From: Paracoccus sp. R12_2
Lineage (GTDB): Bacteria; Pseudomonadota; Alphaproteobacteria; Rhodobacterales; Rhodobacteraceae
NCBI RefSeq assembly: GCF_017744015.1
Contig: NZ_JAGHRA010000003.1
Span: 276,658-340,657 of the forward strand
DNA: 64,000 bases
Reading direction: 5' to 3'
Shown here in pieces: positions 1-9,018 of this stretch (the first letter of the stretch is position 1; the number at the start of each line of letters is the position of its first letter). A program made the position numbers and the translations under genes. The notes under the pieces were generated by a model that had not been told where the DNA came from, did not search any database, and worked only from the letters and a program-made list of their open reading frames with translations.

Positions 1-408
1 ACGGGACAGGTCAAGCGTGCTGAAGGCATGGTGGACCAAAGCCCCGATCGCTTCGCGCATATAGCCCTGCCGCGCGAACGGCTTGCCGATCCAGTAGCCG
101 ATGGTGCCCGATTGCGCCGGCCCGCGCCTGATGTTGTCCAGCGTGATCGCCCCCAGCAGCACACCGTCGCGACGCAGCAGAAACAGCGGCAGCGCGGTGC
201 CACCGCGACTGGCCCGCGCGGCCCAGTATACCCGGTTGGTAAAGCTTTTCCGGGACAGGTGATCAGGCGACCAGACAGGCTCCCACGGGGTCAGGAACTC
301 TCGGCTTTCGATCCGCAGGGCGGTCCACGCATTGAAATCCGAATGCGCCGGTAAACGCAGGACGATCCGCTCGGTTTCCAGCCGGACGGGGCGTCGGCGC
401 GAAAACAT
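1..408 (-). CDS. GNAT N-acetyltransferase, RimJ-like (3' end cut by window edge)
   Basis: The frame opens at an ATG at 408 and runs off the left edge, giving 136 residues of a protein that is normally near 190-200. The N-terminal R-L-E-T-E-R-I-V-L-R pattern and the later G-Y-W-I-G-K-P-F-A-R-Q-G segment are typical of the RimJ/RimL branch of GNAT enzymes, which transfer acetyl from acetyl-CoA to an amine, in RimJ/RimL the N-terminus of a ribosomal protein. The substrate here cannot be told. The start overlaps the stop of the M16 peptidase as TGATG, so it is probably translated by coupling as the last visible gene of the ctaC-to-thrC transcript. Confidence 0.85.
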   Translation of the reverse strand, partial: MFSRRRPVRLETERIVLRLPAHSDFNAWTALRIESREFLTPWEPVWSPDHLSRKSFTNRVYWAARASRGGTALPLFLLRRDGVLLGAITLDNIRRGPAQSGTIGYWIGKPFARQGYMREAIGALVHHAFSTLDLSR

Positions 409-1685
409 CAGGCGGCAAGCCGCTCGGCCAGCGCCTCGCGCGATGGCGCGGACTTGACCGGCCCGTACAGCGCCAGCGCGGGACGCGCCTGCCCGATAAG
501 CCGTTCTGCGTGGGTGCGCACGTCCGACAGCGTGACCAAGGAGATCCGTTCCGCCACTTCCGCAGGGTCCAGAACCCGCCCCCAGATCGCCAGCACCCGT
601 GCCACACGCTCGGCCTGCGCCGACGGGCTTTCCAGCCCCATCAGCAGACCGGCGCGCAGTTGCGCCTTGGCACGCGCAAGCTCGGCCTCGGTCAGGTCCC
701 CTGCGGCGCGCTTGATTTCATCGATGGTCAGATTGGCCAGGTCGGCGACGTCCTTGCCGCCGGTCCCGGCATAGATGGTCATCATGCCGGTATCATCGTG
801 AAAGCCGGATTGCGCGAAGATCGTATAGCACAGGCCCCGTTCCTCGCGTATCTTCTGGAACAGGCGCGAGGACATGCCGCCTCCCAGCGCCGCCGAGAAG
901 ATCTGGGCGGCATAGAAATCAGGCGACAGATAGCCCGGCCCCTCAAGCGCCAGCGCGAAATGCGCCTGTTCCAGCTTCTTCACCCGACGCAGTTCCTGCC
1001 CCTGCCAGATCGCGCCCTCGCGCGGTTTCTGCAGGATCGGGGCCAGGTGCCCGAACGCCGCCTCGGCCAGCCGCACGATCCGGTCGTGATCGACGGCGCC
1101 CGATGCCGCGACGATCATCTGGCCGGGGCCATAATTCTCGGCCACGAACCCGGCCAGATCCTCGCGGCCAAAGCTGCTGACGCGTTCGGCCGGACCAAGG
1201 ATCGGGCGGCCGATGGCCTGATCGGGATAGGCCGCCTCTTGCAGCCAGTCGAAGATGATGTCGTCGGGCGTATCCAGCGCCTGTCCGATCTCCTGCAGGA
1301 TCACGCCGCGTTCGACCTCGATCTCGCGTTCGTCGAAAATCGGGTTCAGCACGATGTCTGAGATCACGTCAAAGGCAAGATCGACGTCCTGTTCCAGAAC
1401 ACGGACGTAATAGGCCGTGGCATCGCGCGAGGTATAGGCGTTGATGAACCCGCCGACATCCTCGATCGCTTCGGCGATCTGCAAGGCGCTGCGTGTGCTG
1501 GTGCCCTTGAACGCCATGTGTTCCAGAAAATGCGCAATGCCGTTCTGGTCGGCCCGTTCGTTCCGCCCGCCCGCGTTCACCCAGATGCCAAGCGCCGCCG
1601 AATGCAGGCCGGGCATGACGCGCGTCGCGACGCGCAATCCGTTCGGAAGGGTGGTCAGTTGCAGATGGGGGTCGGTCGTCGTCAA
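408..1685 (-). CDS. M16 family zinc metallopeptidase (processing-peptidase-like)
   Basis: 425 residues, the usual length for the single-copy alphaproteobacterial relatives of the mitochondrial processing peptidase beta subunit. The inverted zinc motif HxxEH is present as H52-F-L-E-H56, with the downstream glutamates (E-I-E-V-E-R-G-V-I-L-Q-E) expected for the third zinc ligand. These proteases cut peptides in a clam-shell chamber; the natural substrate here is unknown. The start is TTG at 1685, overlapping the thrC stop as TTGA. A GGAG six bases upstream supports it, and the next ATG would remove conserved N-terminal sequence. Adjacency to thrC is common in this group. Confidence 0.93.
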   Translation of the reverse strand: MTTTDPHLQLTTLPNGLRVATRVMPGLHSAALGIWVNAGGRNERADQNGIAHFLEHMAFKGTSTRSALQIAEAIEDVGGFINAYTSRDATAYYVRVLEQDVDLAFDVISDIVLNPIFDEREIEVERGVILQEIGQALDTPDDIIFDWLQEAAYPDQAIGRPILGPAERVSSFGREDLAGFVAENYGPGQMIVAASGAVDHDRIVRLAEAAFGHLAPILQKPREGAIWQGQELRRVKKLEQAHFALALEGPGYLSPDFYAAQIFSAALGGGMSSRLFQKIREERGLCYTIFAQSGFHDDTGMMTIYAGTGGKDVADLANLTIDEIKRAAGDLTEAELARAKAQLRAGLLMGLESPSAQAERVARVLAIWGRVLDPAEVAERISLVTLSDVRTHAERLIGQARPALALYGPVKSAPSREALAERLAA

Positions 1686-3058
1686 TTCGTTCTCCGTTCA
1701 AGGATCAAGGCTTTCAAGGCGTCCACGTCGTTTTCAACCCGGCTGACGCGTTCAGGCAGATCGAACAGACCCGCCATGTGTGGCGGCAGTTCCGGGCGAA
1801 CGCCTACGGCCCGTTCGACCGCATCGGGGAATTTTGCCGGATGCGCGGTGGCCAGCGTCACCATGGGAATGCCGGGTTCGACATGCTGTCGCGCGACGGC
1901 CACGCCCACGGCGCTGTGCGGGCACAGGATCTGCCCGGTTTCGTCGCGAACCGCGCGGATCATCGCCAGCGTGTCTTCCTCGCTGACGCGGCCCGACAGA
2001 TACTGCTCGCGCAGGGATTGCAGGGCGCCCTGGCTGATCGTGAAGCCGCCCTGCTTCAGTTCGTCCATCAACTGCGACACGGCAGAGGCGTCGCCGCCAT
2101 AGGCCAGATATAGCGCCCGTTCGAAATTCGAACTGACCTGGATATCCATGGACGGGCTGATCGAGGGATGCACCTCACCCACACGATATTCGCCGGTGGT
2201 CAGGGCGCGGTGCAGGATGTCGTTCTGGTTCGTCGCCACGATCAGCCGGCGGATCGGCACGCCCATCGCCCGCGCGATGCTGCCCGCGAAGATATCGCCG
2301 AAATTCCCGGTGGGCACGCAGAAATCCATCGGCCGCATGCCCAGGCTGGCAGCGGCGGTGAAGTAGTACACGATCTGCGCCACCACACGCGCCCAGTTGA
2401 TGCTGTTGACACCCGCCAGCCCGACCCCGTCACGGAAATCGTGATCGTTGAACAGATCCTTCAGCCGCGCCTGACAATCGTCGAAATGCCCGTCCAGCGC
2501 CAGCGCGTGGACATTGGCGGCATCAGGGGTCGTCATCTGCCGGCGCTGCACCTCGCTGACGCGGCCATGCGGGAACATGATGAACACGTCCACATTGTCG
2601 ATGCCCTTGAACGCCTCGATCGCGGCGCTGCCGGTATCGCCCGAGGTCGCCCCGACGATGGTGATCTTCTGGCCGGACCGTTTCAGCGCGATCTGGAACA
2701 GCTGCGCGATCAGCTGCATCGCGAAATCCTTGAACGCAAGCGTCGGCCCATGGAACAGTTCCAGCAGGTGATGGCCGGGCGCAAGCTGATGCAAAGGTGC
2801 CTTGGCGGTGTGTTCGATGCGGCCATAGGCACGGTCGATGGCACCACGCAGTTCGGCGTCAGAGAAGCTGTCGCCGGTGAACGGACGGATGACGCGGAAC
2901 GCGATCTCTTCGTATGGCAGGCCGTCAAGTTCCGTGATCGCGCCGAAACCGGGCACGGCTTCCGGCAGATACAAACCGCCGTCGCGGGCCAGTCCCGACA
3001 GCATGGCCTGTTCGAAATTCAGCACCGGGGCCTGCCCCCGCGTCGAGACGTAGCGCAT
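1682..3058 (-). CDS. thrC: threonine synthase
   Basis: Converts O-phosphohomoserine to threonine with pyridoxal phosphate, the last step of threonine synthesis in the cytoplasm. The PLP lysine lies in G-P-T-L-A-F-K-D-F, about residue 110, and the phosphate-binding glycine run G-A-T-S-G-D-T-G-S follows. I place the start at the ATG at 3058 rather than 3064, because the AAGGA ribosome-binding site ends directly at the upstream ATG but lies six bases before this one, and relatives begin M-R-Y-V-S-T-R-G. This gives 458 residues, normal for the family. It follows surf1 by a few bases and overlaps the M16 gene by four, so it appears to be an amino-acid gene carried on the oxidase transcript. Confidence 0.96.
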   Translation of the reverse strand: MRYVSTRGQAPVLNFEQAMLSGLARDGGLYLPEAVPGFGAITELDGLPYEEIAFRVIRPFTGDSFSDAELRGAIDRAYGRIEHTAKAPLHQLAPGHHLLELFHGPTLAFKDFAMQLIAQLFQIALKRSGQKITIVGATSGDTGSAAIEAFKGIDNVDVFIMFPHGRVSEVQRRQMTTPDAANVHALALDGHFDDCQARLKDLFNDHDFRDGVGLAGVNSINWARVVAQIVYYFTAAASLGMRPMDFCVPTGNFGDIFAGSIARAMGVPIRRLIVATNQNDILHRALTTGEYRVGEVHPSISPSMDIQVSSNFERALYLAYGGDASAVSQLMDELKQGGFTISQGALQSLREQYLSGRVSEEDTLAMIRAVRDETGQILCPHSAVGVAVARQHVEPGIPMVTLATAHPAKFPDAVERAVGVRPELPPHMAGLFDLPERVSRVENDVDALKALILERRTN

Positions 3059-3068
3059 CGTCATTCCT

Positions 3069-3740
3069 TCAGTAGGTCCGCCGCCTGATACGCCAGATCA
3101 GAGCGACTGTCATCCCTGCCCAGACCGCTGCGATCATGAACCATTGCACGGCGTAGGACAGGTGATTGTTGGGGATGCCCTCGATAGCGACCGGGATCGG
3201 TTCGACCCCCTGCGCGTCGCCTTCGACAAGACTTGCGACAACCAGGACCGGCTGGGTATCAAGTTGCCGCGCCATGGCGGGCACATCGCGGGCAAACCAG
3301 ATATTCTCGTCCAGATTGGGCTCGGGCGTGGCGCTAGCCTTTTCGTCGGGCCAGTGCAGGTTGCCGCGAATGGTCAGGCGCGTCGGGCCGCGTTGCGCAT
3401 GCCGCGCCTGCTGCGGCACGAAACCGCGATCGACCATGATCGCGCGCCCGTCATCGGTCATGAAACGCGAGACGATCTGATATCCCCCGCCCTGTTCCTT
3501 GGTGCCGGACAGCACGTCGATCTCGTCCCCCGTCGTGGTCCCGCTGACGGTGACGGGCATGTATTTCATCGACGGATCGACCGTGTCCGGCAAGGGAACC
3601 GGTTCCGCGTCGATGCGGGTCTGGATCTGGCTCAGCATGCCTTGCTTCCATTCCAACCTGCGCAGCTGCCACGTCCCCAACTGGATCAGGATGGCACATC
3701 CGACGATGCCGAGGAGGAGGGGAAACAGATAGCGACGCAT
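3069..3740 (-). CDS. SURF1 family cytochrome oxidase assembly protein
   Basis: 223 residues with the SURF1 layout: an N-terminal membrane helix (about residues 5-22), a large periplasmic domain, and a C-terminal helix (about 193-213) followed by a short R-R-R tail. Surf1 proteins help insert heme A into subunit I of aa3 oxidase. Paracoccus denitrificans carries a surf1 gene (surf1c) at the 3' end of its cta operon, the same position as here. The reading frame stays open upstream to 3947, but the ATG at 3740 starts exactly at the first membrane helix, as in relatives. Confidence 0.92.
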   Translation of the reverse strand: MRRYLFPLLLGIVGCAILIQLGTWQLRRLEWKQGMLSQIQTRIDAEPVPLPDTVDPSMKYMPVTVSGTTTGDEIDVLSGTKEQGGGYQIVSRFMTDDGRAIMVDRGFVPQQARHAQRGPTRLTIRGNLHWPDEKASATPEPNLDENIWFARDVPAMARQLDTQPVLVVASLVEGDAQGVEPIPVAIEGIPNNHLSYAVQWFMIAAVWAGMTVALIWRIRRRTY

Positions 3741-3811
3741 GGAACGGGAATGCCTGCCAAAAGAAAACGCGCGGGGCCAGCCCGCGCGCCAGAATGAAAA
3801 CCGGCTGGGAT

Positions 3812-4642
3812 CTAGCTGCCCCAGATATAGACGGCACCGAACAGGAACAGCCAGACGACATCGACGAAGTGCCAGTACCAGGCGGCGGCCTCGAAGCCGA
3901 CATGCTGTTCCTGGCTCATCTGTCCGCGGGTAAAGCGGAACAGGCACACCGCCAGGAAGATCGTGCCGATGATGACGTGAAGGCCGTGGAACCCGGTCGC
4001 CAGATAGAACGCGCTGGCATACGAGGTGTCGGCAAGGCCGAAAGCCGCGTGGCTGTATTCGTAAGCCTGCAGAACCGAGAAGAACACACCAAGGACGATC
4101 GCCACGATCAGGCAGTTGATGGTGGTCTTGCGGTCGTTTTCATGCACCAGCGCGTGGTGCGCCCAGGTGACCGCGACGCCTGACAGAAGCAGGATCAGCG
4201 TGTTGATCAGCGGCAGGTGCCAAGGATCGAATGTCACGATGCCTTCGGGCGGCCAGACGCCATCCCTGATCGGGCTTTCCGGCCCCATCGGGTACAGCGC
4301 GTTCTTGAACCAGTTCCAGAACCACGCGACGAAGAACATCACCTCGGAGATGATGAACAGGATGAACCCGTATTGCAGGCCGATCCGCACGACCGGGGTG
4401 TGGTCGCCTTCCTCGCCTTCATGGATCACATCGGCCCACCAGCTATACATCGTGTACAGCACGCCGACGAAACCGATCAGGAACAGCCACGGACCCGAGA
4501 CCGGAATCCAGAACAGATGCACCTCTTCTGCATGCATCCAGCCGACGGCACCATACAGCATCAGGAAGGCCGAGATCGCGCCGATAAAGGGCCAGATGGA
4601 CGGCGGAAGAATATGATAGTCGTGGTTCTTAGCGTGCGCCAT
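3812..4642 (-). CDS. ctaE: cytochrome c oxidase subunit III (aa3 type)
   Basis: 276 residues, nearly all membrane, with about seven helices. Landmarks are the opening M-A-H-A-K-N-H-D-Y, the segment [12 protein letters not shown], the Y-E-Y-S-H-A motif and the ending [13 protein letters not shown]. It closely resembles the Paracoccus subunit III as I remember it. Subunit III stabilises the core and proton uptake of the terminal oxidase in the cytoplasmic membrane. The ATG at 4642, preceded by GGGGA, is chosen over an in-frame upstream start at 4711 because the family begins here. Confidence 0.97.
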   Translation of the reverse strand: MAHAKNHDYHILPPSIWPFIGAISAFLMLYGAVGWMHAEEVHLFWIPVSGPWLFLIGFVGVLYTMYSWWADVIHEGEEGDHTPVVRIGLQYGFILFIISEVMFFVAWFWNWFKNALYPMGPESPIRDGVWPPEGIVTFDPWHLPLINTLILLLSGVAVTWAHHALVHENDRKTTINCLIVAIVLGVFFSVLQAYEYSHAAFGLADTSYASAFYLATGFHGLHVIIGTIFLAVCLFRFTRGQMSQEQHVGFEAAAWYWHFVDVVWLFLFGAVYIWGS

Positions 4643-4679
4643 GGTCAGATCCCCGTCGGCTCCTCGTGCTAGCTTATGC

Positions 4680-5243
4680 TTAGTTGACGTTATCGGCCGG
4701 GGCAGCGTCAAGCGCCGCCTGCTTCGGCTCGGTCCGGTGGAAGGTATAGGACAGGGTGATGTCCCTGACCCAGCTTGCGTCGCGGTCGTTCACCAGTTCG
4801 GGATCGACGAAGAAGCTGACCGGCATCTCGACCCGTTCGCCGGGCTTCAGTGTCTGCTCGGTGAAGCAGAAGCACTGGATCTTGTCGAAGTAATACCCCG
4901 ACACATCGGGCGCGACATTATAGCTGGCGGTGCCGGTGATCGTCTGGTCCGAATTGTTCACCGCCTCGAAATAGGCCATGGCGTTCTGGCCAATGTGCAC
5001 ATCCATGCGGGTCTGCATGGGGCGGAACGTCCAGTCCAGATTCTTGTCGACATTCGCGTCAAATCGCACCCGCACGACTTCGTCCAGGACCTCGTCGGGC
5101 GCTTGGGTCGACACCTGGGTCGTGCCGCCGAACCCCGTCACGCTGCAAAACCAGTTGTAGAAGGGAACGGCCGCCCAGGCCAACGCCCCCATGGTCAGCA
5201 CAACCCCGACCAGCGCCACGACAGTTTTCGAATTGCGGTTCAT
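4680..5243 (-). CDS. ctaG: cytochrome c oxidase assembly protein CtaG (Cox11 family)
   Basis: 187 residues: a short cytoplasmic stretch, one membrane helix (about 8-27) and a periplasmic beta domain. The copper-binding C-F-C-F motif is at C124 and C126, and the extra conserved cysteine near the membrane is C33. Cox11 proteins deliver copper to the CuB site of subunit I. The start codon overlaps the stop of the small upstream gene as ATGA. A gap of about 37 bases separates it from ctaE. Confidence 0.96.
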   Translation of the reverse strand: MNRNSKTVVALVGVVLTMGALAWAAVPFYNWFCSVTGFGGTTQVSTQAPDEVLDEVVRVRFDANVDKNLDWTFRPMQTRMDVHIGQNAMAYFEAVNNSDQTITGTASYNVAPDVSGYYFDKIQCFCFTEQTLKPGERVEMPVSFFVDPELVNDRDASWVRDITLSYTFHRTEPKQAALDAAPADNVN

Positions 5244-5473
5244 TGCTGCACCTCTTTCGTCGTCGTTTCGGTTCCGCCGTCCTGCCCCTCTTCCGGCAGC
5301 ACCGAAACGCGCGGCTGATGGTCATAGGCCTCCATCAGGTCGCCCTGGCGGACCTTGACCACCGTCAGGGCAAAGACCAGCGCGACGAAACCCGCCAGCA
5401 CCAGACCCAGCCCGACATTGCGCGACCGACGACGGCGGTGCAGTTCGTGTTCGGCGTTTCGTGCCATCGCCAT
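5240..5473 (-). CDS. small single-span membrane protein of the cta operon
   Basis: 77 residues: a basic N-terminus (H-E-L-H-R-R-R-R), one membrane helix at about 20-40 and a polar C-terminus rich in E, G and T. Small proteins of this shape sit between ctaB and ctaG in many alphaproteobacteria and are sometimes called CoxF-like. I infer a role in oxidase assembly from position only. The ATG at 5473 overlaps the ctaB stop as TAATG. An ATG at 5467, two codons later, is equally possible, and one at 5479 less so. Confidence 0.8.
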   Translation of the reverse strand: MAMARNAEHELHRRRRSRNVGLGLVLAGFVALVFALTVVKVRQGDLMEAYDHQPRVSVLPEEGQDGGTETTTKEVQQ

Positions 5474-6393
5474 TACCATCCGACGCCGACCCAGTGCTGA
5501 ACCAGCAGCGCTAGGAAATGCAGGAACGTGTAATACAGCGACAGCCGGAAGAACCGCCGTTCCACTGCATAGTTGTCGGCAATCGCCGCGTCCTCGTCGC
5601 GGCGCATGACGCGCCAGCCGCCCAGAATGAACAGGATGTTCAGCACCGCCGCGACCGCCATGTAAAGCGGACCGCCGACCGATGTCAGACCCAGCCAGAT
5701 CGCGAACGGTGCCAGCACCAGCGTGTAGGCAAAGATATGGCGCCGCGTCACCGAGCGACCGTGTGTGACGGTCAGCATCGGCACGCCGGCCTTGTGATAG
5801 TCTTCCTTCATGAACAGCGCGAGCGCCCAGAAATGCGGCGGCGTCCAGAAAAAGATCAGCGCGAACATCAGCAGTGATTCGATGCCCACGCCACCCGTCG
5901 CACAGGCCCATCCGATCATCGGCGGGAATGCCCCGGCCGCACCACCGATGACGATGTTCTGCGGCGTCCAGCGCTTCAGCCACATCGTGTAGATGACGGC
6001 GTAGAAGAAGATCGTGAAGGCAAGGAAGGCGGCTGCGAACCAGTTGGCGACCAGACCCAGCATCATCACCGAGACGCCGGACAGCGCCAGACCCAACCCC
6101 AACGCCTCGCCACCTGTTACGCGTCCCGACGGGATCGGGCGCGACTGGGTGCGCCGCATCACCGCGTCGATATCGGCATCATACCACATGTTCAGTGCGC
6201 CGGACGCGCCGCCGCCAAGCGCGATGAACAACACCGAACAGAACGCGATGAACGGATGCACATCAATGGGCGCGACCGACAGGCCGACGAAGGCGGTGAA
6301 CACCACCAGCGACATGACACGCGGCTTCAGCAGCGCCACATAATCGCCGAATTCAGCCTCGTGGGCACCCTCGTATGCGTTGATATCGGTCAT
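5473..6393 (-). CDS. ctaB: heme O synthase (protoheme IX farnesyltransferase)
   Basis: 306 residues of the UbiA prenyltransferase superfamily with about nine membrane helices. The aspartate-rich N-x-x-x-D-x-x-x-D motif is at N68-D72-D76, followed by [12 protein letters not shown]. The enzyme attaches a farnesyl group to heme B, giving heme O, the precursor of the heme A used by this oxidase. It sits directly after ctaC and is overlapped by the small membrane gene. Heme A synthase (ctaA) is not in the window. Confidence 0.97.
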   Translation of the reverse strand: MTDINAYEGAHEAEFGDYVALLKPRVMSLVVFTAFVGLSVAPIDVHPFIAFCSVLFIALGGGASGALNMWYDADIDAVMRRTQSRPIPSGRVTGGEALGLGLALSGVSVMMLGLVANWFAAAFLAFTIFFYAVIYTMWLKRWTPQNIVIGGAAGAFPPMIGWACATGGVGIESLLMFALIFFWTPPHFWALALFMKEDYHKAGVPMLTVTHGRSVTRRHIFAYTLVLAPFAIWLGLTSVGGPLYMAVAAVLNILFILGGWRVMRRDEDAAIADNYAVERRFFRLSLYYTFLHFLALLVQHWVGVGW

Positions 6394-6420
6394 TGCGCGT
6401 TCGTTCGTCCGGTTGTCGGA

Positions 6421-7326
6421 TCAGTCGGCCTTGGCTAGCTGCAGCCGCGCGTCCTCGGGCAGGCCAAGCGCGGCCTGCTGCTGTTCGGGCATGGTGCCGC
6501 CCTGTTCGGCCACCCATGCGGCATAGACCTCGGGGCTGACGGCCTTGACCACGATCGGCATATAGGCGTGGTTGATCCCGCACAGTTCGCTGCACTGGCC
6601 GAAATAGACGCCCTCCTGATCGACATTGAACCAGGCCTGCGCGATGCGGCCGGGCACCGCGTCCTGCTTGATGGCAAAGGCCGGGATGGTCCAGCTGTGG
6701 ATCACGTCATTGGCCGTGACCTGCAGCAACACGGTCTTGCCGACAGGCACAACCACGGCCGTATCGGTCGCCAGAAGATATTCGTCTTCGCTGTATCCGT
6801 AATCGGCAAGCTCTTCCTTGGTCAGCATGATCGAATCGAAGCTGAGGTCGTTGTCGGGATATTCATAGGACCAATACCACTGGTTGCCGATCGCCTTGAT
6901 GACGATATCCGGGTTGGGCGGCATTTCCTGGCTGCGGAATAGCGCCGGCAGCGAGAAGGCCCCGATGGCGACAAGGATCAGCACCGGAACCAGGGTCCAG
7001 GCAACTTCAAGCGGAGTATTGTGGGTGAACTTCGCCGGGACGGGATTGGCGCGACTGTTGTAGCGGAAGATCACGATCAGCAGCAGCGCACAGACGAAGA
7101 CCGTGACGACCGTGATGATGATCAGCACGAAGTGATCCAGCCACTGCTGATCATGCGCCAACTCGGTCGCGGCGGGTTGAAACCCCAGCCCCTTGGCGTG
7201 AGGTTTGCCGATCGTCGGCAGATCGCCCAATACATCCTGCGCCACAGCGCCGCTGGCTACCATTCCCGCGGTCGCCAGCCCCGAAGCTGCCGCGACTGCA
7301 CGGCGAATCATCGCTTTTGCCATCAT
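6421..7326 (-). CDS. ctaC: cytochrome c oxidase subunit II
   Basis: 301 residues: a signal peptide ending near A-V-A-Q (about residue 30), two membrane helices (about 63-87 and 107-130) and a periplasmic cupredoxin domain. The CuA ligands are all present: H210, then C245, E247, C249, H253 and M256 in the [11 protein letters not shown] motif. The aromatic electron-entry patch N-Q-W-Y-W-S-Y-E-Y is at 148-156. It receives electrons from cytochrome c. First gene of the operon. Tandem ATGs at 7326 and 7323 both follow a GGGATGGA site. Confidence 0.97.
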   Translation of the reverse strand: MMAKAMIRRAVAAASGLATAGMVASGAVAQDVLGDLPTIGKPHAKGLGFQPAATELAHDQQWLDHFVLIIITVVTVFVCALLLIVIFRYNSRANPVPAKFTHNTPLEVAWTLVPVLILVAIGAFSLPALFRSQEMPPNPDIVIKAIGNQWYWSYEYPDNDLSFDSIMLTKEELADYGYSEDEYLLATDTAVVVPVGKTVLLQVTANDVIHSWTIPAFAIKQDAVPGRIAQAWFNVDQEGVYFGQCSELCGINHAYMPIVVKAVSPEVYAAWVAEQGGTMPEQQQAALGLPEDARLQLAKAD

Positions 7327-7406
7327 TCCATCCCGTTGCGTTGGCCCGGCCGCAATGGCCGAGGGGGCCGCTCTGGGCCGCCCCTTTCCCTTTCACATGG
7401 CTCGTT

Positions 7407-7435
7407 CTATGACCATATTACAGACTTACGGGCAA
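7407..7435 (-). promoter_or_regulatory. candidate promoter of the cta operon
   Basis: On the minus strand TTGCCC (7435-7430) is followed after 17 bases by TCATAG (7412-7407), about 80 bases before the ctaC start. Spacing is right but the -10 match is weak. This is the only reasonable pair I see in the 197-base gap shared with the divergent tldD gene. Confidence 0.3.
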
Positions 7436-7523
7436 GTGATACCTAGGAAATAGGCACGAATTTCAGACGCCGTTCGCGTCGTGCAGACCAAAATTCCGGC
7501 CCGCAACCAAGGAGTCCCAACAG

Positions 7524-8945
7524 ATGAGCCGCGACCGCTTCGACCCGTTCAGCCAGTTTCTGGATCGCGACCGGGCTCTGCGCATCTTGCGCGACGCGGT
7601 GACCGGCGCGGATGACGGAGAACTGTTCCTGGAGCGTTCCGTGGCCGAAACCCTGATCTTCGACGACGGCAGGCTGCGCAATTCGGGCTATACCGCCGAA
7701 CAGGGTTTCGGCCTGCGGGCCGTGCGCGGCGAGGTGACCGGATACGCCCACTCGACCGAGATTTCCGAGCAATCCCTGCGGCGTGCGGCAGAAACGGCGC
7801 GGCTGGCGGTGGGTGCCGGGGGTGCACAAATGGCCGACGAGGCACCGATGCAGGCGACACCGCTTTACGGTGCGGCGGACCCTGCCGAGGGGATTCCGGT
7901 CGCCCGGCGGATCGAGTTGTTGCGTCAGATCGATGACTATGCGCGCCGTCTGGATCCGCGAGTCGTGCAGGTCACAGCCTCGATCGCCTCATCGCTGCAA
8001 GAGATCGCGATCCTGCGGCCCGAAGGCGGGCTTGTCACCGATATCCGCCCGATGGCGCGACTGAATGTCGCAGTCATCGTCGAGAACAACGACCGCCGCG
8101 AATCCGGAAGCCACGGCGGTGGCGGGCGCGTTTCCCTGGAAGGCCTGATGGATCCGGCCCACTGGCGCAACGCGGTGGACGAGGCGCTGCGGATCGCGCT
8201 GGTCAACCTGCGGTCCGTGCCCGCGCCGGCAGGGGTGATGGACGTCGTTCTTGGCCCCGGCTGGCCCGGCATTCTGCTGCACGAGGCCGTCGGCCACGGG
8301 CTGGAAGGCGATTTTAACCGCAAGAAGGCCTCGGCCTTTGCCGGTCTGATGGGTCAAAGGGTGGCCGCGCCCGGCGTCACCGTCGTCGACGACGGCACCA
8401 TACCCGATCGACGAGGATCGATCAGCGTCGACGACGAGGGAACGCCCCCGGCCCGCAACGTGCTGATCGAGGACGGGATCCTTGTCGGCTACATGCAGGA
8501 TCGTCAGAACGCCCGGCTGATGGGGGTCGCCCCCACCGGCAATGGCCGCCGCGAAAGCTTTGCCCATGCGCCCATGCCGCGGATGACGAACACCTACATG
8601 CCGGGCGGCGACACCGATCCTGCCGCGATCCTTGCCGACCTGAAGGACGGCATCTACGCCGTCGGCTTCGGCGGCGGACAGGTGGACATCACCAACGGCA
8701 AGTTCGTATTCTCCTGCACCGAAGCCTATCGCGTGAAGGACGGCATCGTGGGCGACCCGATTCGCGGCGCCACGCTGATCGGCGATGGCGCGACCGCCCT
8801 GCAACAGATCCGGGCCGTCGGAAACGACATGGCGCTGGACCCCGGCATCGGCAATTGCGGCAAGCAGGGCCAGTGGGTGCCCGTCGGTGTCGGTCAACCG
8901 ACGCTGATGATCGGCGGATTGACGGTCGGCGGTTCGGCACCCTGA
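7524..8945 (+). CDS. tldD: TldD metalloprotease
   Basis: 473 residues. The diagnostic HExxxH zinc motif is H253-E-A-V-G-H258 in L-L-H-E-A-V-G-H-G-L-E-G-D. TldD works with TldE (PmbA) as a heterodimeric zinc protease that degrades unfolded or leader peptides, for example in microcin maturation and CcdA turnover in E. coli. tldE is not in the window. The start has an AAGGAG site nine bases upstream. The gene is divergent from the oxidase operon, an arrangement seen in other Rhodobacteraceae. Confidence 0.96.
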   Translation: MSRDRFDPFSQFLDRDRALRILRDAVTGADDGELFLERSVAETLIFDDGRLRNSGYTAEQGFGLRAVRGEVTGYAHSTEISEQSLRRAAETARLAVGAGGAQMADEAPMQATPLYGAADPAEGIPVARRIELLRQIDDYARRLDPRVVQVTASIASSLQEIAILRPEGGLVTDIRPMARLNVAVIVENNDRRESGSHGGGGRVSLEGLMDPAHWRNAVDEALRIALVNLRSVPAPAGVMDVVLGPGWPGILLHEAVGHGLEGDFNRKKASAFAGLMGQRVAAPGVTVVDDGTIPDRRGSISVDDEGTPPARNVLIEDGILVGYMQDRQNARLMGVAPTGNGRRESFAHAPMPRMTNTYMPGGDTDPAAILADLKDGIYAVGFGGGQVDITNGKFVFSCTEAYRVKDGIVGDPIRGATLIGDGATALQQIRAVGNDMALDPGIGNCGKQGQWVPVGVGQPTLMIGGLTVGGSAP

Positions 8946-9018
8946 GACCGGCCCGGTCGGTAACCTTGTATTAACCACTGTTGCGCTATGCCTTGTCACG
9001 AGATGAGGCGGAGGCAGC

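Noticed and set aside
3741..3947. N-terminal extension of the Surf1 frame to 3947.
   Set aside because: It runs into the ctaE coding end, is arginine-rich and precedes the natural first membrane helix.
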